Source: Oscheius sp. JU75
Taxonomy: Eukaryota; Nematoda; Chromadorea; Rhabditida; Rhabditidae
DNA: 64,000 bases
NCBI GenBank assembly: GCA_037178855.1
Contig: JASJZC010000006.1
Location: 496,001-560,000, forward strand
Reading direction: 5' to 3'
The notes beneath the pieces were generated by a model. The model saw only the letters and a program-made list of their open reading frames with translations, did not search any database and was not told where the DNA came from. Each line of letters starts with the position of its first letter. Position 1 is the stretch's first letter. This document shows positions 49,715-60,451 of the stretch, piece by piece. Both the position numbers and the translations under genes were made by a program.

Positions 49715-52700
49715 ATGCTCTCTATCTTGCTCGTATTCCTGTCTCTTTGGAGGATAGTCGAGTCGGAGATTCTAGGTACTCTCTGTCTCTGTCTCTGTCT
49801 CTGTCTCTGTCTCTGTCTCTGTCTCTGTCTCTGTCTCTGTCTCTGTCTCTGTCTCTGTCTCTGTCTCTGTCTCTGTCTCTGTCTCTGTCTCTGTCTCTGT
49901 CTCTGTCTCTGTCTCTGTCTCTGTCTCTGTCTCTGTCTCTGTCTCTGTCTCTGTCTCTGTCTCTGTCTCTGTCTCTGTCTCTGTCTCTGTCTCTGTCTCT
50001 GTCTCTGTCTCTGTCTCTGTCTCTGTCTCTGTCTCTGTCTCTGTCTAAGGGATTTTTTTAGATTGCAATGGCCGACGAGAAGTCGACCTAGAGAAACTAG
50101 ACAACCACACATTCTTTCTAAGCGGGACACTGAAATCCAACCAAAAATGTTCATGGCTTGTCCTTATCCCCGACATGCAGTTTTTCCGTCTGACCCTATC
50201 CGTGGAAGGTATTGGAGATGACGAAATTTTTGAAGTGACTGGATCCGATACTATCAGGTAAGACTGCACGACACATTGTTATAGAAGTTTCAGAGCCGCC
50301 CACTCCATAAACAAAACTTACACTCTTGGAGGAAGAACAGCTGTGATCAGTTTTTCTACTGATGCCATGAGCAATCTGACTGTCAAGGAGATTACCGTCA
50401 GTTACGGAAAGAGTGAGTGCAAGAGTTAGAGGGGTACCGAGAGACAGAGAGGCATAGAGACAGGGTACGCATTTCTATTTTCCAGTTTCCCTCGACGACC
50501 AAACTTTTACTAACCATACTGTCGAACTCGAAGAAGAAGGCCTCATACTGCCTCTGCTTTCAATTACCAACGGTATCCAGAAGATCCAGACTTCGAATAA
50601 CGGTAGCGTCATTCTGGCCGCGATCTGTCCTCCAGATAGCAACAGTCAAGAGCAATTCATGAATTTCCTTATCTATGAGGACAGTCTCTTCCGCGGGAGG
50701 TATGACTCAACCTTTATAGCTCCTCAATGCCAGATTGCAGTTTGCACGAAACCTTGAGCAAACCCTACGTTTCGCAAGGAAGTAACGTACTGATTTATTG
50801 TACTGGCTCAGAGGGACTTACTTCCACGGGTCTTCTGCTAGTGAACCATTACCAGAGTGAGCAGGAGCGGGCTTATCACTGACCCATTTTTAGATTTCGC
50901 GAACTATTCGTCTATCCAGTTCTCATGGACTTACACTGTGCTTCCGACTGGAAAATATCCCGCAGGAACGACAAAAACACTGGATGCCAGAGAGAACCCG
51001 GCAATTTTGGTGGTCGGTCAGGCGGAGGATGACAGTCTGTTCGGACCAACCTACCTAACCGATGCGAATCTGATCTGGGATGGGGATACTGTGAGTTTTC
51101 CTGTTTCTCTGTAGCTTTGTCAATAGCTCTTCTTTCAGAACCCAAGTCTTACTATCCAGGCTGGAGTGAACCCCTCCCTCGAAAACACCTACCTAACTTC
51201 CTTCAAGTAAGCTCCAAACCTAACCATACCGTTCGTGGTTTAGCGGTAACGATTCTTCCAAATTTCTGTCCCAAAGTTTGCCCGGTCTCTTCAAGAACTT
51301 CATTCTCGTCGGTGGTCGAGCCACGGTCAAGCTCAATCAACCTGAACTTGGAATGAATAGTGAGTATTCCCTAGACAGTCCTTTAATCTTTCAGTCTCAG
51401 TCTCCCTCCACGAAGGCTTGGAAGGATTCGTCATGACTCCCAATTATCCATTCCCCAGTGTCACTGTCAATTACACTGGGGATGTTGAACTAGAGGGTGA
51501 TGGCACTATCTACAGTTTGGAACTTACGGAAGCTGTGGGAGACCCGAACTGTAATGTCTCTATTAACACGTGAGTTGACTCTCCTACTTAATCAGTCAGT
51601 TTTAGAAAAAAGCAGCCTGTGGTTATTGGAAACAACTCTCTGTCGAAAGACAGCTTTTTCCGTCTGTCTTTGACCTGTCCTCTAGTATCCAGTGGGCTTT
51701 TGGTCCGGTACAGAGTCACAGAGTCACTTGGTAAGGGAGGTACTGTATAATAATCTCGGGTGTTTAGAGTCGACTACTGGAAGGCCAACATCTGTCATAA
51801 GTGTCACACCAACCAATACCAGTTCAGTCAATACCCTGTTCTCGACCAGTACTGTGAGTTCCAAAAGTACAGTATTTTCTTCTGCGACCATCAGTACTAC
51901 GCCTACTACCGAGGTGTCTAGTTCTATTAGTACTATGTTCTTGAACAGTACTGCACCATCTACTACCAGTCCCAAGAGTACAGAGCCATTCACAGCTCTG
52001 AGTCCAGAAAGTACACTATCCTCGTCTGCGACCAATAGTATTACATCTGATACTGAAAGTACTGAAGCGTCCAGTTCTGTCAGTACTCTGTCTTTGACCA
52101 GTACTGTACTATCTACTACCAGTTCCAAGAGTACAGCATCTTCCACAGCTTCTAGTCCCCATAGTACATTATCAACCAGTACTGTATCCCCACCTACTGT
52201 TAGCTCTACAAGTTCAACGAAAACTACTTCTGGTTCTTCCTCTAGACCACCAACAGGCTCAACTGGAAAACCCGTGCAGGTGGATGGTGAGAGCTCCTTA
52301 ACATATGATTTTGACAAAAACCCACTAAGACTGCTCCCACCCCGATGTTACACTCAACGCAACTACTACTTACAATAGTAGTTTCCGCTCCAGGGAGAAT
52401 TGTACCTACCAGGTCAGTTCATTTATTTTCCATACCTATGGATTAATACAGTTTACCGTACCTGTCGGCTACGCTGCTGAGTTGAATATTTATGTGGACA
52501 GTATCGTGAAAAACGAGTCTGTTATACTACAATCCCTGGAAAGAGGGGATAAGTATTCATTTCAAGAAGGCGATCACAAGTTTAATTCTATTTTCCCTGC
52601 AGGAACTATCACAATGACGACGGTAGTTAACTCGAGCACAGCTAACATTATCAATTTGGATATTAGACTGTATGAGCGTAAGTTGAAAAAAGGATAGAGA

Positions 52701-54630
52701 GAGAGAAACAGAGACACACATAGAGACAATGAGACAGAGAAATATAGACAGAAAAAGATAGAGGGGCAGAGACAGAGAGACAGAAGGTTAGACAGTATTC
52801 AGTGTTCATGGAAGCGACTAATCCTGCTAGACGCTACAATATCTTGAACGGCGAACCTGCACTTATTCTGAGTACGACTGATAGCCTGCAACCTAACGAA
52901 ATCTATGTGATTCAGTCATCTTCAAAGGTTATTCTAACATACTTAATATACTTGACTATGTGATCAGGTTCACATCAGTGCCGGACTGGACCCTTCGAAC
53001 AATCTTGGAGACGTGTCAAGGCTCCTAGTCTTTGAAGGTGACCACGGAGCTACAACTGTCTTTTGGCCCCTTCTTAAAATTGTGGAGAACAGCGGCGCGT
53101 ACATTTCGTTGAATAGTACGGTGACTGTCTACAGTATTCCGAATAGAGATGTCTATCTTGGTGCCTCTAAACTAATTTTCAACGATTATGACAGTGAGTG
53201 GCGCACCGAAGCAAAAGAAAAAAAAATAACATTTTTAGATGTCCGTGGTTACGAAATGACGATAGACTCTAGTGAACGGCCCCCTGAAACTGTGATTCTG
53301 GATGCCACCAACGGCCCAGTGGCTAGAGTTTTTATCCTTTCCAACAACACAGGCCCGTCTCCTGTGCGCATTCAAATCAACAAGATTATTTTCGTGAGTT
53401 TTTCTGTCTCTGTCTGTCTTAGTCTCTATGGCTCGTTCTCTAAGTTATCCTTTAGAGTACCTCCAATCAAACTCTTAGCATTCACGCAACTCCCCCTATT
53501 TCCACGAATACATACCGAGTTGCTAGTTACACTTCATCCTCTAACATGTCTATTCTTTTGCCTCAAAACATCCATACTCCGATCAAAACGTTCACATTGG
53601 ACAGCGGATATGCTACGTTATCATTATGTCACAGTTTCCTAAGAGGTAACGATCAGACTACTGAGAGGGCTTTTCTAATTTTTTGTAGGATGGACCGAAG
53701 AATCCCAGCTTGGAAGACAGACAGCAGTAGTCAGTAGGTATTACATGAGTCCAACTGGTCGGCTGGACACAGAAGATTTTATGATCTTCAATGAGTCACC
53801 ATTCTTTTCCTATCTACAATATTCCGTCAAGCTGGTGCATGCTGATCCTGAAAGTATAATAAATTATAGTCTGGATACACCGTCAGGACTGAGCCAGATT
53901 CGGTAATTTGCTATAATTTGACAGAACATTTTGTTTTCAGAGTTAATGCTTCGCACATTGACCAGGTGTTTCCTTCATCCAAAAGCCTCGAGATTCACTT
54001 TATTAGTGGAAGTGCTCTGCTGAATGTGAACATCTTGAAAAGTGATGATAACGATTGTGAGTGACAGAGACTGAGACAATATTTTAAAGTTGCAGATTGC
54101 TCCAAAACACAATACTTTCTGGATCCCGCTACTCCCTTCAGTAGAAAATTCATCCTGCGGAGCAGCTGTACTATTACCGTAACTTTCATCCTAATGCTAC
54201 TTTACACGACTCTTTACAGTATATTGTCCCCACCTACTACACAGCCTACGTTGCCTTGCACGTTTCCAACTTCGGAGTTAGCGAGACATTAAATATTCAC
54301 AATGAGAAGAGTTTCTCGTTGTCTGCTTCCAATGGAACGCTGGACTATGAAGCTGCTTTTCCAGGAGACAAAATTATTCTCCAAGCAGAGATTGCGTCTA
54401 AGACAAACAACACAATAGAGTTGGCTATCTCTCTGTCGCTAAAGACTACCTCAACTACACTTGGAGAAGAAACTACCACGCCCTCGCCTGCAACTGGTAC
54501 ACCTGGAGAAGAAACTACCACGCCCTCGCCTGCAACTGGTATAGAATATGATCTCTTTTGAATTGTCCAAATTCCAGAAAGTACAGTTCTTATGGCTGGT
54601 ATACTTCTTCTGGTCTCGGCCCTTCTCTGA
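49715..54630 (+). CDS. Multi-CUB-like, mucin-like, probably GPI-anchored surface protein
   Basis: About 22 exons, near 1237 residues. Exon 49715-49775 is a signal peptide (MLSILLVFLSLWRIVES). CUB-like (worm PF02408-type) modules start at Cys-containing exons 50060-50258 (DCNGRREVDLEKLDNHTF ... CSWLVLIPD), 52331-52679 (DCSHPDVTLNATTTYNSS ... CTYQFTVPVG) and 54095-54541 (YCSKTQYFLDPATPFSRK ... SSCTIT); other exons between carry similar beta-rich domains with many N-glycosylation sites. Exon 51768-52287 is a Ser/Thr mucin-like spacer; a second short one near 54455-54540 repeats GEETTTPSPATGT twice. The last exon gives STVLMAGILLLVSALL and a stop, a GPI-type C-terminal signal. Worm CUB-like proteins are typically intestinal and pathogen-responsive; that role is inferred. 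The first intron holds the CTCTGT microsatellite. TTCTCTCAG lies two bases before the ATG. Confidence 0.75.
49780..50046. repeat. (CTCTGT)n hexamer microsatellite, about 44 units
   Basis: Pure TCTCTG repeats in intron 1 of the CUB-like gene, ending 14 bp before the TTTTTTTAG acceptor. It is a perfect long array of the same hexamer that is scattered throughout the window. Confidence 0.97.
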
Positions 54631-54749
54631 AGATCGGCCCGTCACCACATCTATTTGACCTCACTCTTTGCCGAATTTGCATAAAATCTTGTGCCGGAGA
54701 CGGTTTATTGGTGAATAATCAAACTAATCAAGTAAGGGTGAGCCAAGTA

Positions 54750-55196
54750 TCAATAATACTTTTTGCTAGTAACATTTCCAACGTGTCGAGGGTATCCAAG
54801 GGCTTGAGTCTTCTCTGGCAGGTATCTCTTCCAGTCGCTGACTCTTTGCAAAGCCAGCCAGATCAGAGTAGCGTAGTCCGTCTTCCTCCATTCCATCTGT
54901 TCCTCGACAAAGGCTTCAATCATCTTCATGTGATCGATGGCTCGGACCACCTCGTCCAGGTTGCTCTCGTCGACATCTTCCAGATCGGCCAGTTGCGTAG
55001 AATATTGTTTTTCGAGGTAGCTATTGACTTTGGCCTGATTCCTGGGGCTCAATCCAGTAAGTTTTCGAAGTTCTTTGAACTCAGCAGTGACATTTCTGTA
55101 CACTTCGGTGAGGATGGCAGACGGCTGTCGAAATACAGAGAGGGTGAGATTGGTCAAAGAGAGGAAGAGGAGCGCCTTCAGAGTGAAAGATGACAT
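54750..55196 (-). CDS. Secreted helical protein, copy 1 of an inverted pair
   Basis: Intronless, 148 residues. Signal peptide MSSFTLKALLFLSLTNLTLS, then a charged helical protein (EFKELRKLTGLSPRNQAKVN, EEQMEWRKTDYATLIWLALQ) with one N-glycosylation site (RNVT) and no cysteine in the mature part. Unrecognised. Some similarity in style to nematode secreted SXP/RAL-2 (DUF148) proteins, which are also helical, Leu/Lys/Glu-rich and around 150 residues, but I cannot confirm. Starts 156 bp from the other copy's start, in divergent orientation. Confidence 0.8.
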   Translation of the reverse strand: MSSFTLKALLFLSLTNLTLSVFRQPSAILTEVYRNVTAEFKELRKLTGLSPRNQAKVNSYLEKQYSTQLADLEDVDESNLDEVVRAIDHMKMIEAFVEEQMEWRKTDYATLIWLALQRVSDWKRYLPEKTQALGYPRHVGNVTSKKYY

Positions 55197-55352
55197 CGGT
55201 GAGTTGATGAGTCGAGAGAGCGGGTAGACTGAATGGTAGGCAAGCGGTCAAGCACATAATGGCAGAGCTTCGCTTCCAAAACGCAAGCGAGATCTGTAGT
55301 CACGCTTGCTTACCATTCAGTCTACTCGCTCTCTCGACTCATCAACTCACCG
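55197..55352. promoter_or_regulatory. Shared palindromic promoter region of the divergent pair
   Basis: 156 bp between the two ATGs, palindromic except for the central 57 bp. No TATA box visible; because both arms carry the same flank, the two genes should share control elements. Inferred from layout. Confidence 0.4.
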
Positions 55353-55808
55353 ATGTCCTCTCTCGCTCTGAAGACACTCCTCCTGGTCTCTCTGACCACC
55401 GTTACCCTCTCTGTCTCTTTCCAGCCTCGACAGCCGTCTGCCATCCTCACCGAAGTGTACAGAAATGTCACTGCTGAGTTCAAAGAACTTCGAAAACTTA
55501 CTGGATTGAGCCCCAGGAATCAGGCCAAAGTCAATAGCTACCTCGAAAAACAATATTCTACGCAACTGGCCGATCTGGAAGATGTCGACGAGAGCAACCT
55601 GGACGAGGTGGTCCGAGCCATCGATCACATGAAGATGATTGAAGCCTTTGTCGAGGAACAGATGGAATGGAGGAAGACGGACTACGCTACTCTGATCTGG
55701 CTGGCTTTGCAAAGAGTCAGCGACTGGAAGAGATACCTGCCAGAGAAGACTCAAGCCCTTGGATACCCTCGACACGTTGGAAATGTTACTAGCAAAAAGT
55801 ATTATTGA
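55353..55808 (+). CDS. Secreted helical protein, copy 2 of an inverted pair
   Basis: Intronless, 151 residues; identical to copy 1 from RQPSAIL to the stop, but the signal peptide differs (MSSLALKTLLLVSLTTVTLS) and three residues are inserted before RQPSAIL. Differences are confined to the 5' third. AATAAAAAAA lies about 40 bp after the stop. Confidence 0.82.
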   Translation: MSSLALKTLLLVSLTTVTLSVSFQPRQPSAILTEVYRNVTAEFKELRKLTGLSPRNQAKVNSYLEKQYSTQLADLEDVDESNLDEVVRAIDHMKMIEAFVEEQMEWRKTDYATLIWLALQRVSDWKRYLPEKTQALGYPRHVGNVTSKKYY

Positions 55809-55853
55809 TACTTGGCTCACCCTTACTTGATTAGTTTGATTATTCACCAATAA

Positions 55854-56534
55854 AAAAAAAATCAAAAGTACTGTCTCACTATCACTGTCTCTCTCCCTTC
55901 ATAAAGCCTTGTTGGCAAACAAATCTGACTCACCCTTTCAATTTCTCCTATAAAACTCCTTCAATGATTCCACATTCCGCCCGACAGATGGTTCCCATTT
56001 GGTTTCTCTTTCAGTTTGTTTGTCCGCCGGGACGCTGCCGCAAAAAACTATCTGCGAGTTGTTTAGCCCGCCAAAATCGATGATGGCAACCCCTGGTGAC
56101 TAAACAGCTTGTCTTTGTGCCTTCCCTCCAGTTTTCCTGTCTGTCTGCAATAACTAAATTTTTCGGTTGGACAATAAATAGTCTGACCTATTGCGGAAGG
56201 TGTCGATTGCGAAAATGCCAACATAAAAGCGGCACTCTGAACCACTCAGTCTTTTTAATAGTTTCAAATATGCTGCTGAGCCCCGTCCCCCTCATCATTT
56301 TCATAATATAGATTATTGAGAAAATTGAAATTATTTTTGAATTTGCTGCAAACAAGAATGTTTGTGCTCCAACCACTAAAAGAACAAAGAGGCGCTCGTT
56401 TACTACCTAGCAACAGGTGGTATTTCAATGGAAACCCCTTGAAAAGAGACCTCTCCGTCTCTCGACGTATGGCCTTCATTTTTCTCTCCTTCCACTTTCA
56501 ATTCTCCTAAGAGATCAAAGTTAGCAATCTCAGA
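55854..56534. other. Intergenic upstream of the cassette serpin
   Basis: No exon supported. Ends in AGCAATCTCAG, one base before the serpin ATG, a presumed SL acceptor. Confidence 0.4.
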
Positions 56535-59500
56535 ATGTCCCACATCAACGCCGAAACCGATTTCGGTCTGGCTCTTCTAAAGCAGACAAAGGACAACGAG
56601 TCCGTGGTTCTGTCTCCTCTCTCTATCTCTCTGGCTCTGGCTTTGGTGCACGCTGGAGCTGAGCATAATACCAAGAAGGAGATCAGAGAAGCGCTTTTGA
56701 AGGGTTAGCCTTTTTTCCGAGAAATCCAAGACAAACATTTAGGAGAAAACGTTACTGATGAGGAACTAATCTCTCACTACAAGCAGCTAGGGGAGAATGT
56801 CCTGTCCAGTGAGGCTGTCAAGGTCCTGGTAGCCAATAGAATGTACATTAGGTAGGACCCACTATCTTTCGGAATGAAATGGTGGATTTAGAGAAGGCTT
56901 CAAGGTATATGATGCTTATCTTGATGCTATCAAAAAGAACTATGCTGCCAAGGCTGAGGTTCACAACTTCAGCAAGGGAAAGGAGTGTGCTGACCATGTT
57001 AACAAGTTTGTCAGAGATGTGACTCACGGGAAGATCACGGATCTTGTTCAAGAAAACACTTTTGATGGTACCTTAAAAGAGACAGAGGCAGTTTTTATTT
57101 CTAGGTGCCGTGGCTCTAATTGTGAACGCTGTCTATTTGGACGCTGTTTGGGAGCATGTCTTCAATTCGGACTCTACAAGAGAGGATGACTTCTATGTTA
57201 AGGAGGGAGTGATCACGAAGGTCCAGTACATGTCCCACAACGAAGTTCACAGGCTCTATGGAGAGACAGATGAGGCTCAAATCTTGACTCTTAAATACAA
57301 AGATCCGGCTTTCGCTTTTACCATCCTCCTACCTAAAGAAAAGTGAGTTTCTGAGAGACTGTCGCTGTCACTCCTTCTCAAACTCTCATTTCCAGATTTG
57401 GTCTGGCCAAGCTCCGCGCCAACTTGACCGGTGAAAAGCTGCAGTCTATGCTCAAGAGTGTCCAGTCCACCTACATCAACCTCAAGTTCCCAAAATTCAA
57501 AATTGAAAAGGAGCTCCCTCTCAAAGAGGTTCTCCAGGCAATCGGAATCACTGACTTATTCTCCGAGTCTTCATGTGATCTGTCCGGTATTGCTCAAGAC
57601 TTGTATGCCTCGGAGGCCAAGCACAAGGCTGTCATTGAGGTGGGTCATTTTTTCTGAATGTGAATCGGGTCCATTTGCACTTACTAACAGCTTTACCTGT
57701 GTGCTTGATCGATTTTTGGGACTGGATTTGAGGTATTAAGGGTGGTTATCTAGAGAGACAGATAATAAGACATTTCCCATCTTTCTGTCTCTGCTCCTTT
57801 AAGTCCGCCCCAATTCCTCTACAAAACTGTTTTGTAGGTAGACGAAAGGGTACCGTAGCGCCTCAAACTATCCCCAAAATCATCCTGTTCGTAGGTAGAC
57901 GAAGAGGGTACAAGGGCTGCTGCAGTTACGATACTTATGGTATGTCAATGTGGATGATACCATGACCCTAAGCGACCAAAACCAGTCAATTTTTATGCTA
58001 CCAGTTCATTTTTTATGTACTGTCTCATAAGAACTCTGTCCTCTTTGTGGGACAGTATTTTGGATAACTGGATAAAACTTCGAGATGAGATTCTATACAG
58101 AGAGACAGCAAGGGAAAATCCAGACACTTTTCCAATGGATCTGCTGTACCACATATCTTCAATTCTAGTTTAATCAATTCTCGATACTACCTGAAGCGCA
58201 ATGGCGTCTGTCCGCTTGTCCGTCTTGTCGGTCACCATGAATCATAAGCTGACAAGTTCTGTCATGTCAAGAGACTAGTTGGTAATTCAACTGTTTTGAG
58301 TCTAGAACCAAGTGTTTAGAAAACTTTTGGTTTCTGTAGAGCCATCCTGTCAAAAAAGCAGAAACATGACTGAGCTGAAAATGACTGACTTTTAATGACT
58401 TTGGAAATTATAAGACTCTCTCTCTCTCTCTCTCTCTCTTGCATCTCACGACTGTTCTTCGTAGTACCTTTCTCCAGGAGACAGAGTCAGGGACAGCCAG
58501 TTATCGAATCGCATGTTTTGATCTCTTGTTCCTTGACTGACTTCTTTTCGGAGATAGGAATACTTTTTGTTGGGTCTTTGGCCCAAGTGACTGCCCGATC
58601 TGTCATTGAACATTGAGTTGTTTCACACTCATTCTAATGATCAGACTGTTTCTGTCAAACCTTGACTATGACTCTCTCCAGACTGATTGACTCTGGAATC
58701 TGCCTGTCTGTTGAATTGCACTCCTTCGGTTATCCAGCACCCTCTCTAGATACCAAAAAATATCATTTTTGTAGGTAGACGAGGAAGGCACAAAAGCCGC
58801 TGCGGCCACTTCTATCTCTATCGGTCTGCTCTGTCTCAAGCCGCAGCCAGAGGTCAGCTTTGAGGCTGACCACCCCTACCTGTTTGTCTTGACTCACAAT
58901 GAGACTGTTCTCTTCGCCGGACAGTTCTTTGGTTAATGAATTATTCATAGAAGATTCTTGATCCATTCTACCCCTTGAAGTCCCATCCGTACCAACTAGG
59001 TAGACGGAAAGGGGAGCGTGGGGCGATAAGCAGAAGATACAAGTTTTGTGGCTGTGTACCCTTCTTTTTCGTGCTGACCCACAGCGACATTGCACTTTTT
59101 TGAGGACAGTTACAGTAACCCCTTGACATTGTTTCGAGGCCCGAAGCGTGTAAGTCAACGAAGAGGTAACCAAAGCAACCGCTGTGACTTGCTTCGGTCT
59201 TCTTGCATGTGCTCTTCGTGCCGAGAGACCCATCTATTTGGACGTGGAAAGGTCGCTCCTTTTTGTGTTGACTCATAAGGGTAGTGTACTTTTTCTGGGA
59301 CAGTAAATTACCGATTGAGAAAGACAGTTTGAGCAATGAAGTCCTTCGGTAGTTGACTCTTGTCCGTTTAACAAAAAAAAAACTCGTGTTCTAAAAAAAT
59401 AATATTTGAAACTTGAGATCTAAGGGTCAAAATTTCTGAACTACGGATTTCGCACTCACACTTTGCATGACAAACATGCCGCTATCACTCTGCCTCTCAT

Positions 59501-60076
59501 CTCTTTAAAAACTACCTTCCTTTGTCAGGTGGACGAGCGAGGAGTCAAGGCAGCCGCTGCTACTGCCATCAGACTTACGAAGCGATGTGCTCCTATGGCT
59601 CCGCCCTGTCCTGTCATTTTCGAAGCGGATCGACCCTTCTTCTACACTGTTACCCAAGGAGACAATGTGCTCTTTCTGGGGAACTATGCAACTTAATAAA
59701 TGCTTTTCTTGGATTTATCTGTCGCTCTGTCTCTCAGTCTCTCCGTCTTTCTGTGTTGGTAAGTCAACTGTTTTGAGTCTAGAACTCTGTCTTTCAGTTC
59801 TCTATATCTCAGTATCTCAGATTTTCTGTCTCGCTGTCTCACTATCTCTGTGTCTGTGTTTTTGTCTTTCACTAATCCACTAGCCATTTTACCAGATTGA
59901 CGAGAAAGGAGTCAAAGCAGCGGCTTATACAGTCTTCGGATTTCAAAAGATACGAAGAGTTTCCGACCTTTTTTGACCCCGTTCCTTACTTCAGAGCAGA
60001 CCATCCATTCTTCTACCTGGTCACCAGACACCGTCATCCTCTGTTCCTTGGAACTTACACCATCCAGCCTGGGTGA
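56535..60076 (+). CDS. Serpin with alternative reactive-centre-loop exons
   Basis: Constitutive exons 56535-56703, 56743-56851, 56892-57067, 57105-57342, 57396-57639 make exactly 312 codons (MSHINAETDFGLALLKQTKD; VVLSPLSISLALALVHAGAE; VNAVYLDAVWEHVF; FPKFKIEKELPLKEVL; the last ends HKAVIE). There is no signal peptide, so a cytosolic (clade B-like) serpin is expected. A GTGGGT donor at 57640 can splice to several downstream last exons, each beginning in phase 0 with the hinge (VDEEGTKAAAAT or similar) and ending in the family's C-terminal strand: intact ones at 58775-58936 and 59529-59696, one with a T-run frameshift at 59895-60076, and decayed ones around them. Products would be about 365-367 residues, with one body and different target-protease loops. 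The inhibitory hinge (EGTKAAAAT) is present in the intact cassettes. Confidence 0.88.
57838..57862 (+). pseudogene. Reactive-loop cassette ghost A0
   Basis: TTTTGTAG acceptor followed by VDERVP and a stop: only the first codons of a hinge remain, 57 bp before cassette A. Confidence 0.6.
57895..58067 (+). pseudogene. Reactive-loop cassette A, frame broken
   Basis: Starts after CGTAG with VDEEGTRAAAVTILM, a good hinge, then stops; further on PKPVNFYATS and, in another frame, NSVLFVGQYFG and a stop survive. At least one indel separates hinge from C-terminal strand. Confidence 0.7.
58775..58936 (+). other. Reactive-loop cassette B, intact last exon
   Basis: TTTTTGTAG acceptor; VDEEGTKAAAATSISIGL, variable loop ending LKPQPEV, then SFEADHPYLFVLTHNETVLF and GQFFG stop; 54 codons. 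Loop around the expected scissile bond is hydrophobic/Cys-containing (GLLCLK). Confidence 0.85.
59000..59112 (+). pseudogene. Reactive-loop cassette C, decayed
   Basis: CTAG acceptor and VDGKGSVGR then stop; PFFFVLTHSDIALF and a GQL remnant survive in other frames about 60 bp on. Confidence 0.6.
59154..59306 (+). pseudogene. Reactive-loop cassette D, open but without acceptor
   Basis: VNEEVTKATAVTCFGLLA through LLFVLTHKGSVLFLGQ to a stop is open throughout, but the base pair before GTC is AA instead of AG, so the 3' splice site is lost, and the hinge Gly is Val. Confidence 0.6.
59529..59696 (+). other. Reactive-loop cassette E, intact last exon
   Basis: TTTGTCAG acceptor; VDERGVKAAAATAIRLTKRC, then a proline-rich loop (MAPPCP) and VIFEADRPFFYTVTQGDNVL to the stop, with AATAAA overlapping it. 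The loop has a dibasic KR near the expected P1, so trypsin- or furin-like targets are possible. Confidence 0.85.
59895..60076 (+). other. Reactive-loop cassette F, single-base T-run frameshift
   Basis: TTTTACCAG acceptor; IDEKGVKAAAYTVFGFQKIR then RVSDLF and a stop because of six Ts at about 59969-59974. One base fewer would restore DPVPYFRADHPFFYLV-type sequence to the stop at 60074; TAATAAAC follows. Either a homopolymer sequencing error or a recent null. Confidence 0.7.
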
Positions 60077-60188
60077 CAAACTACTTTCCTGTGCTCTAAT
60101 AAACTACCTGCATAGTGTTGTGGGTGTTGACGGGTAATTTACTAACAATACTGTAGTGTTACGACTAGACCAGTAATTCTGTTCCTAT

Positions 60189-60313
60189 CTCTTCGCTGCC
60201 GCTGTCACCAGCATGACCATCAGCCCACAGTATCTCAAACCTCGTCCTGAAGTTCGTTTCGAAGCTCTCACAATGATAACTCCCTCTTCATTGGGCAGCA
60301 GAACTTTGAATGA
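60189..60313 (+). pseudogene. Reactive-loop cassette G, decayed
   Basis: No acceptor. AAAVTSMTISPQYLKPRPEV and RFEA remain, then a deletion, then HNDNSLFIGQQNFE and a stop in another frame. ATAAACG lies downstream. Confidence 0.6.
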
Positions 60314-60451
60314 TTTCGGAATCAGAACTATAGATTTCAAATAAACGATTTTCACTGTCTGTCTCTCTATATCTCTGTCTTTTTGACTCTTTGTCTCTCT
60401 GTCTCCCTGTCTTACTCTGTCTCTCAGTTAGTGCAAAATTCATTGAAATCC

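Larger units (their letters stand above)
54704..55853. repeat. Inverted duplication, arms about 545 bp, spacer about 57 bp
   Basis: Arm 54704-55246 is the reverse complement of arm 55303-55853, including 3' flank (TTATTGGTGAATAATC), whole coding region and 5' flank (ACTCATCAACTCACCGATGTC). Identity seems complete over the last 375 coding bases and lower in the signal-peptide part and flanks. Confidence 0.95.

Noticed and set aside
49574-50221. 215-codon frame with Cys-Leu repeats and its Gln-Arg shadow
   Set aside because: Translation of the (CTCTGT)n array; only the signal-peptide codons 49715-49775 and the exon after 50059 are real.
51724-52317. 197-codon minus open frame, acidic Val/Glu/Leu-rich
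   Set aside because: Reverse shadow of the mucin-like Ser/Thr exon of the CUB-like gene.
54558-55865. Plus 211-codon and minus 172-codon frames over the inverted duplication
   Set aside because: Antisense shadows of the two secreted-protein genes; they mirror each other because of the inverted repeat.
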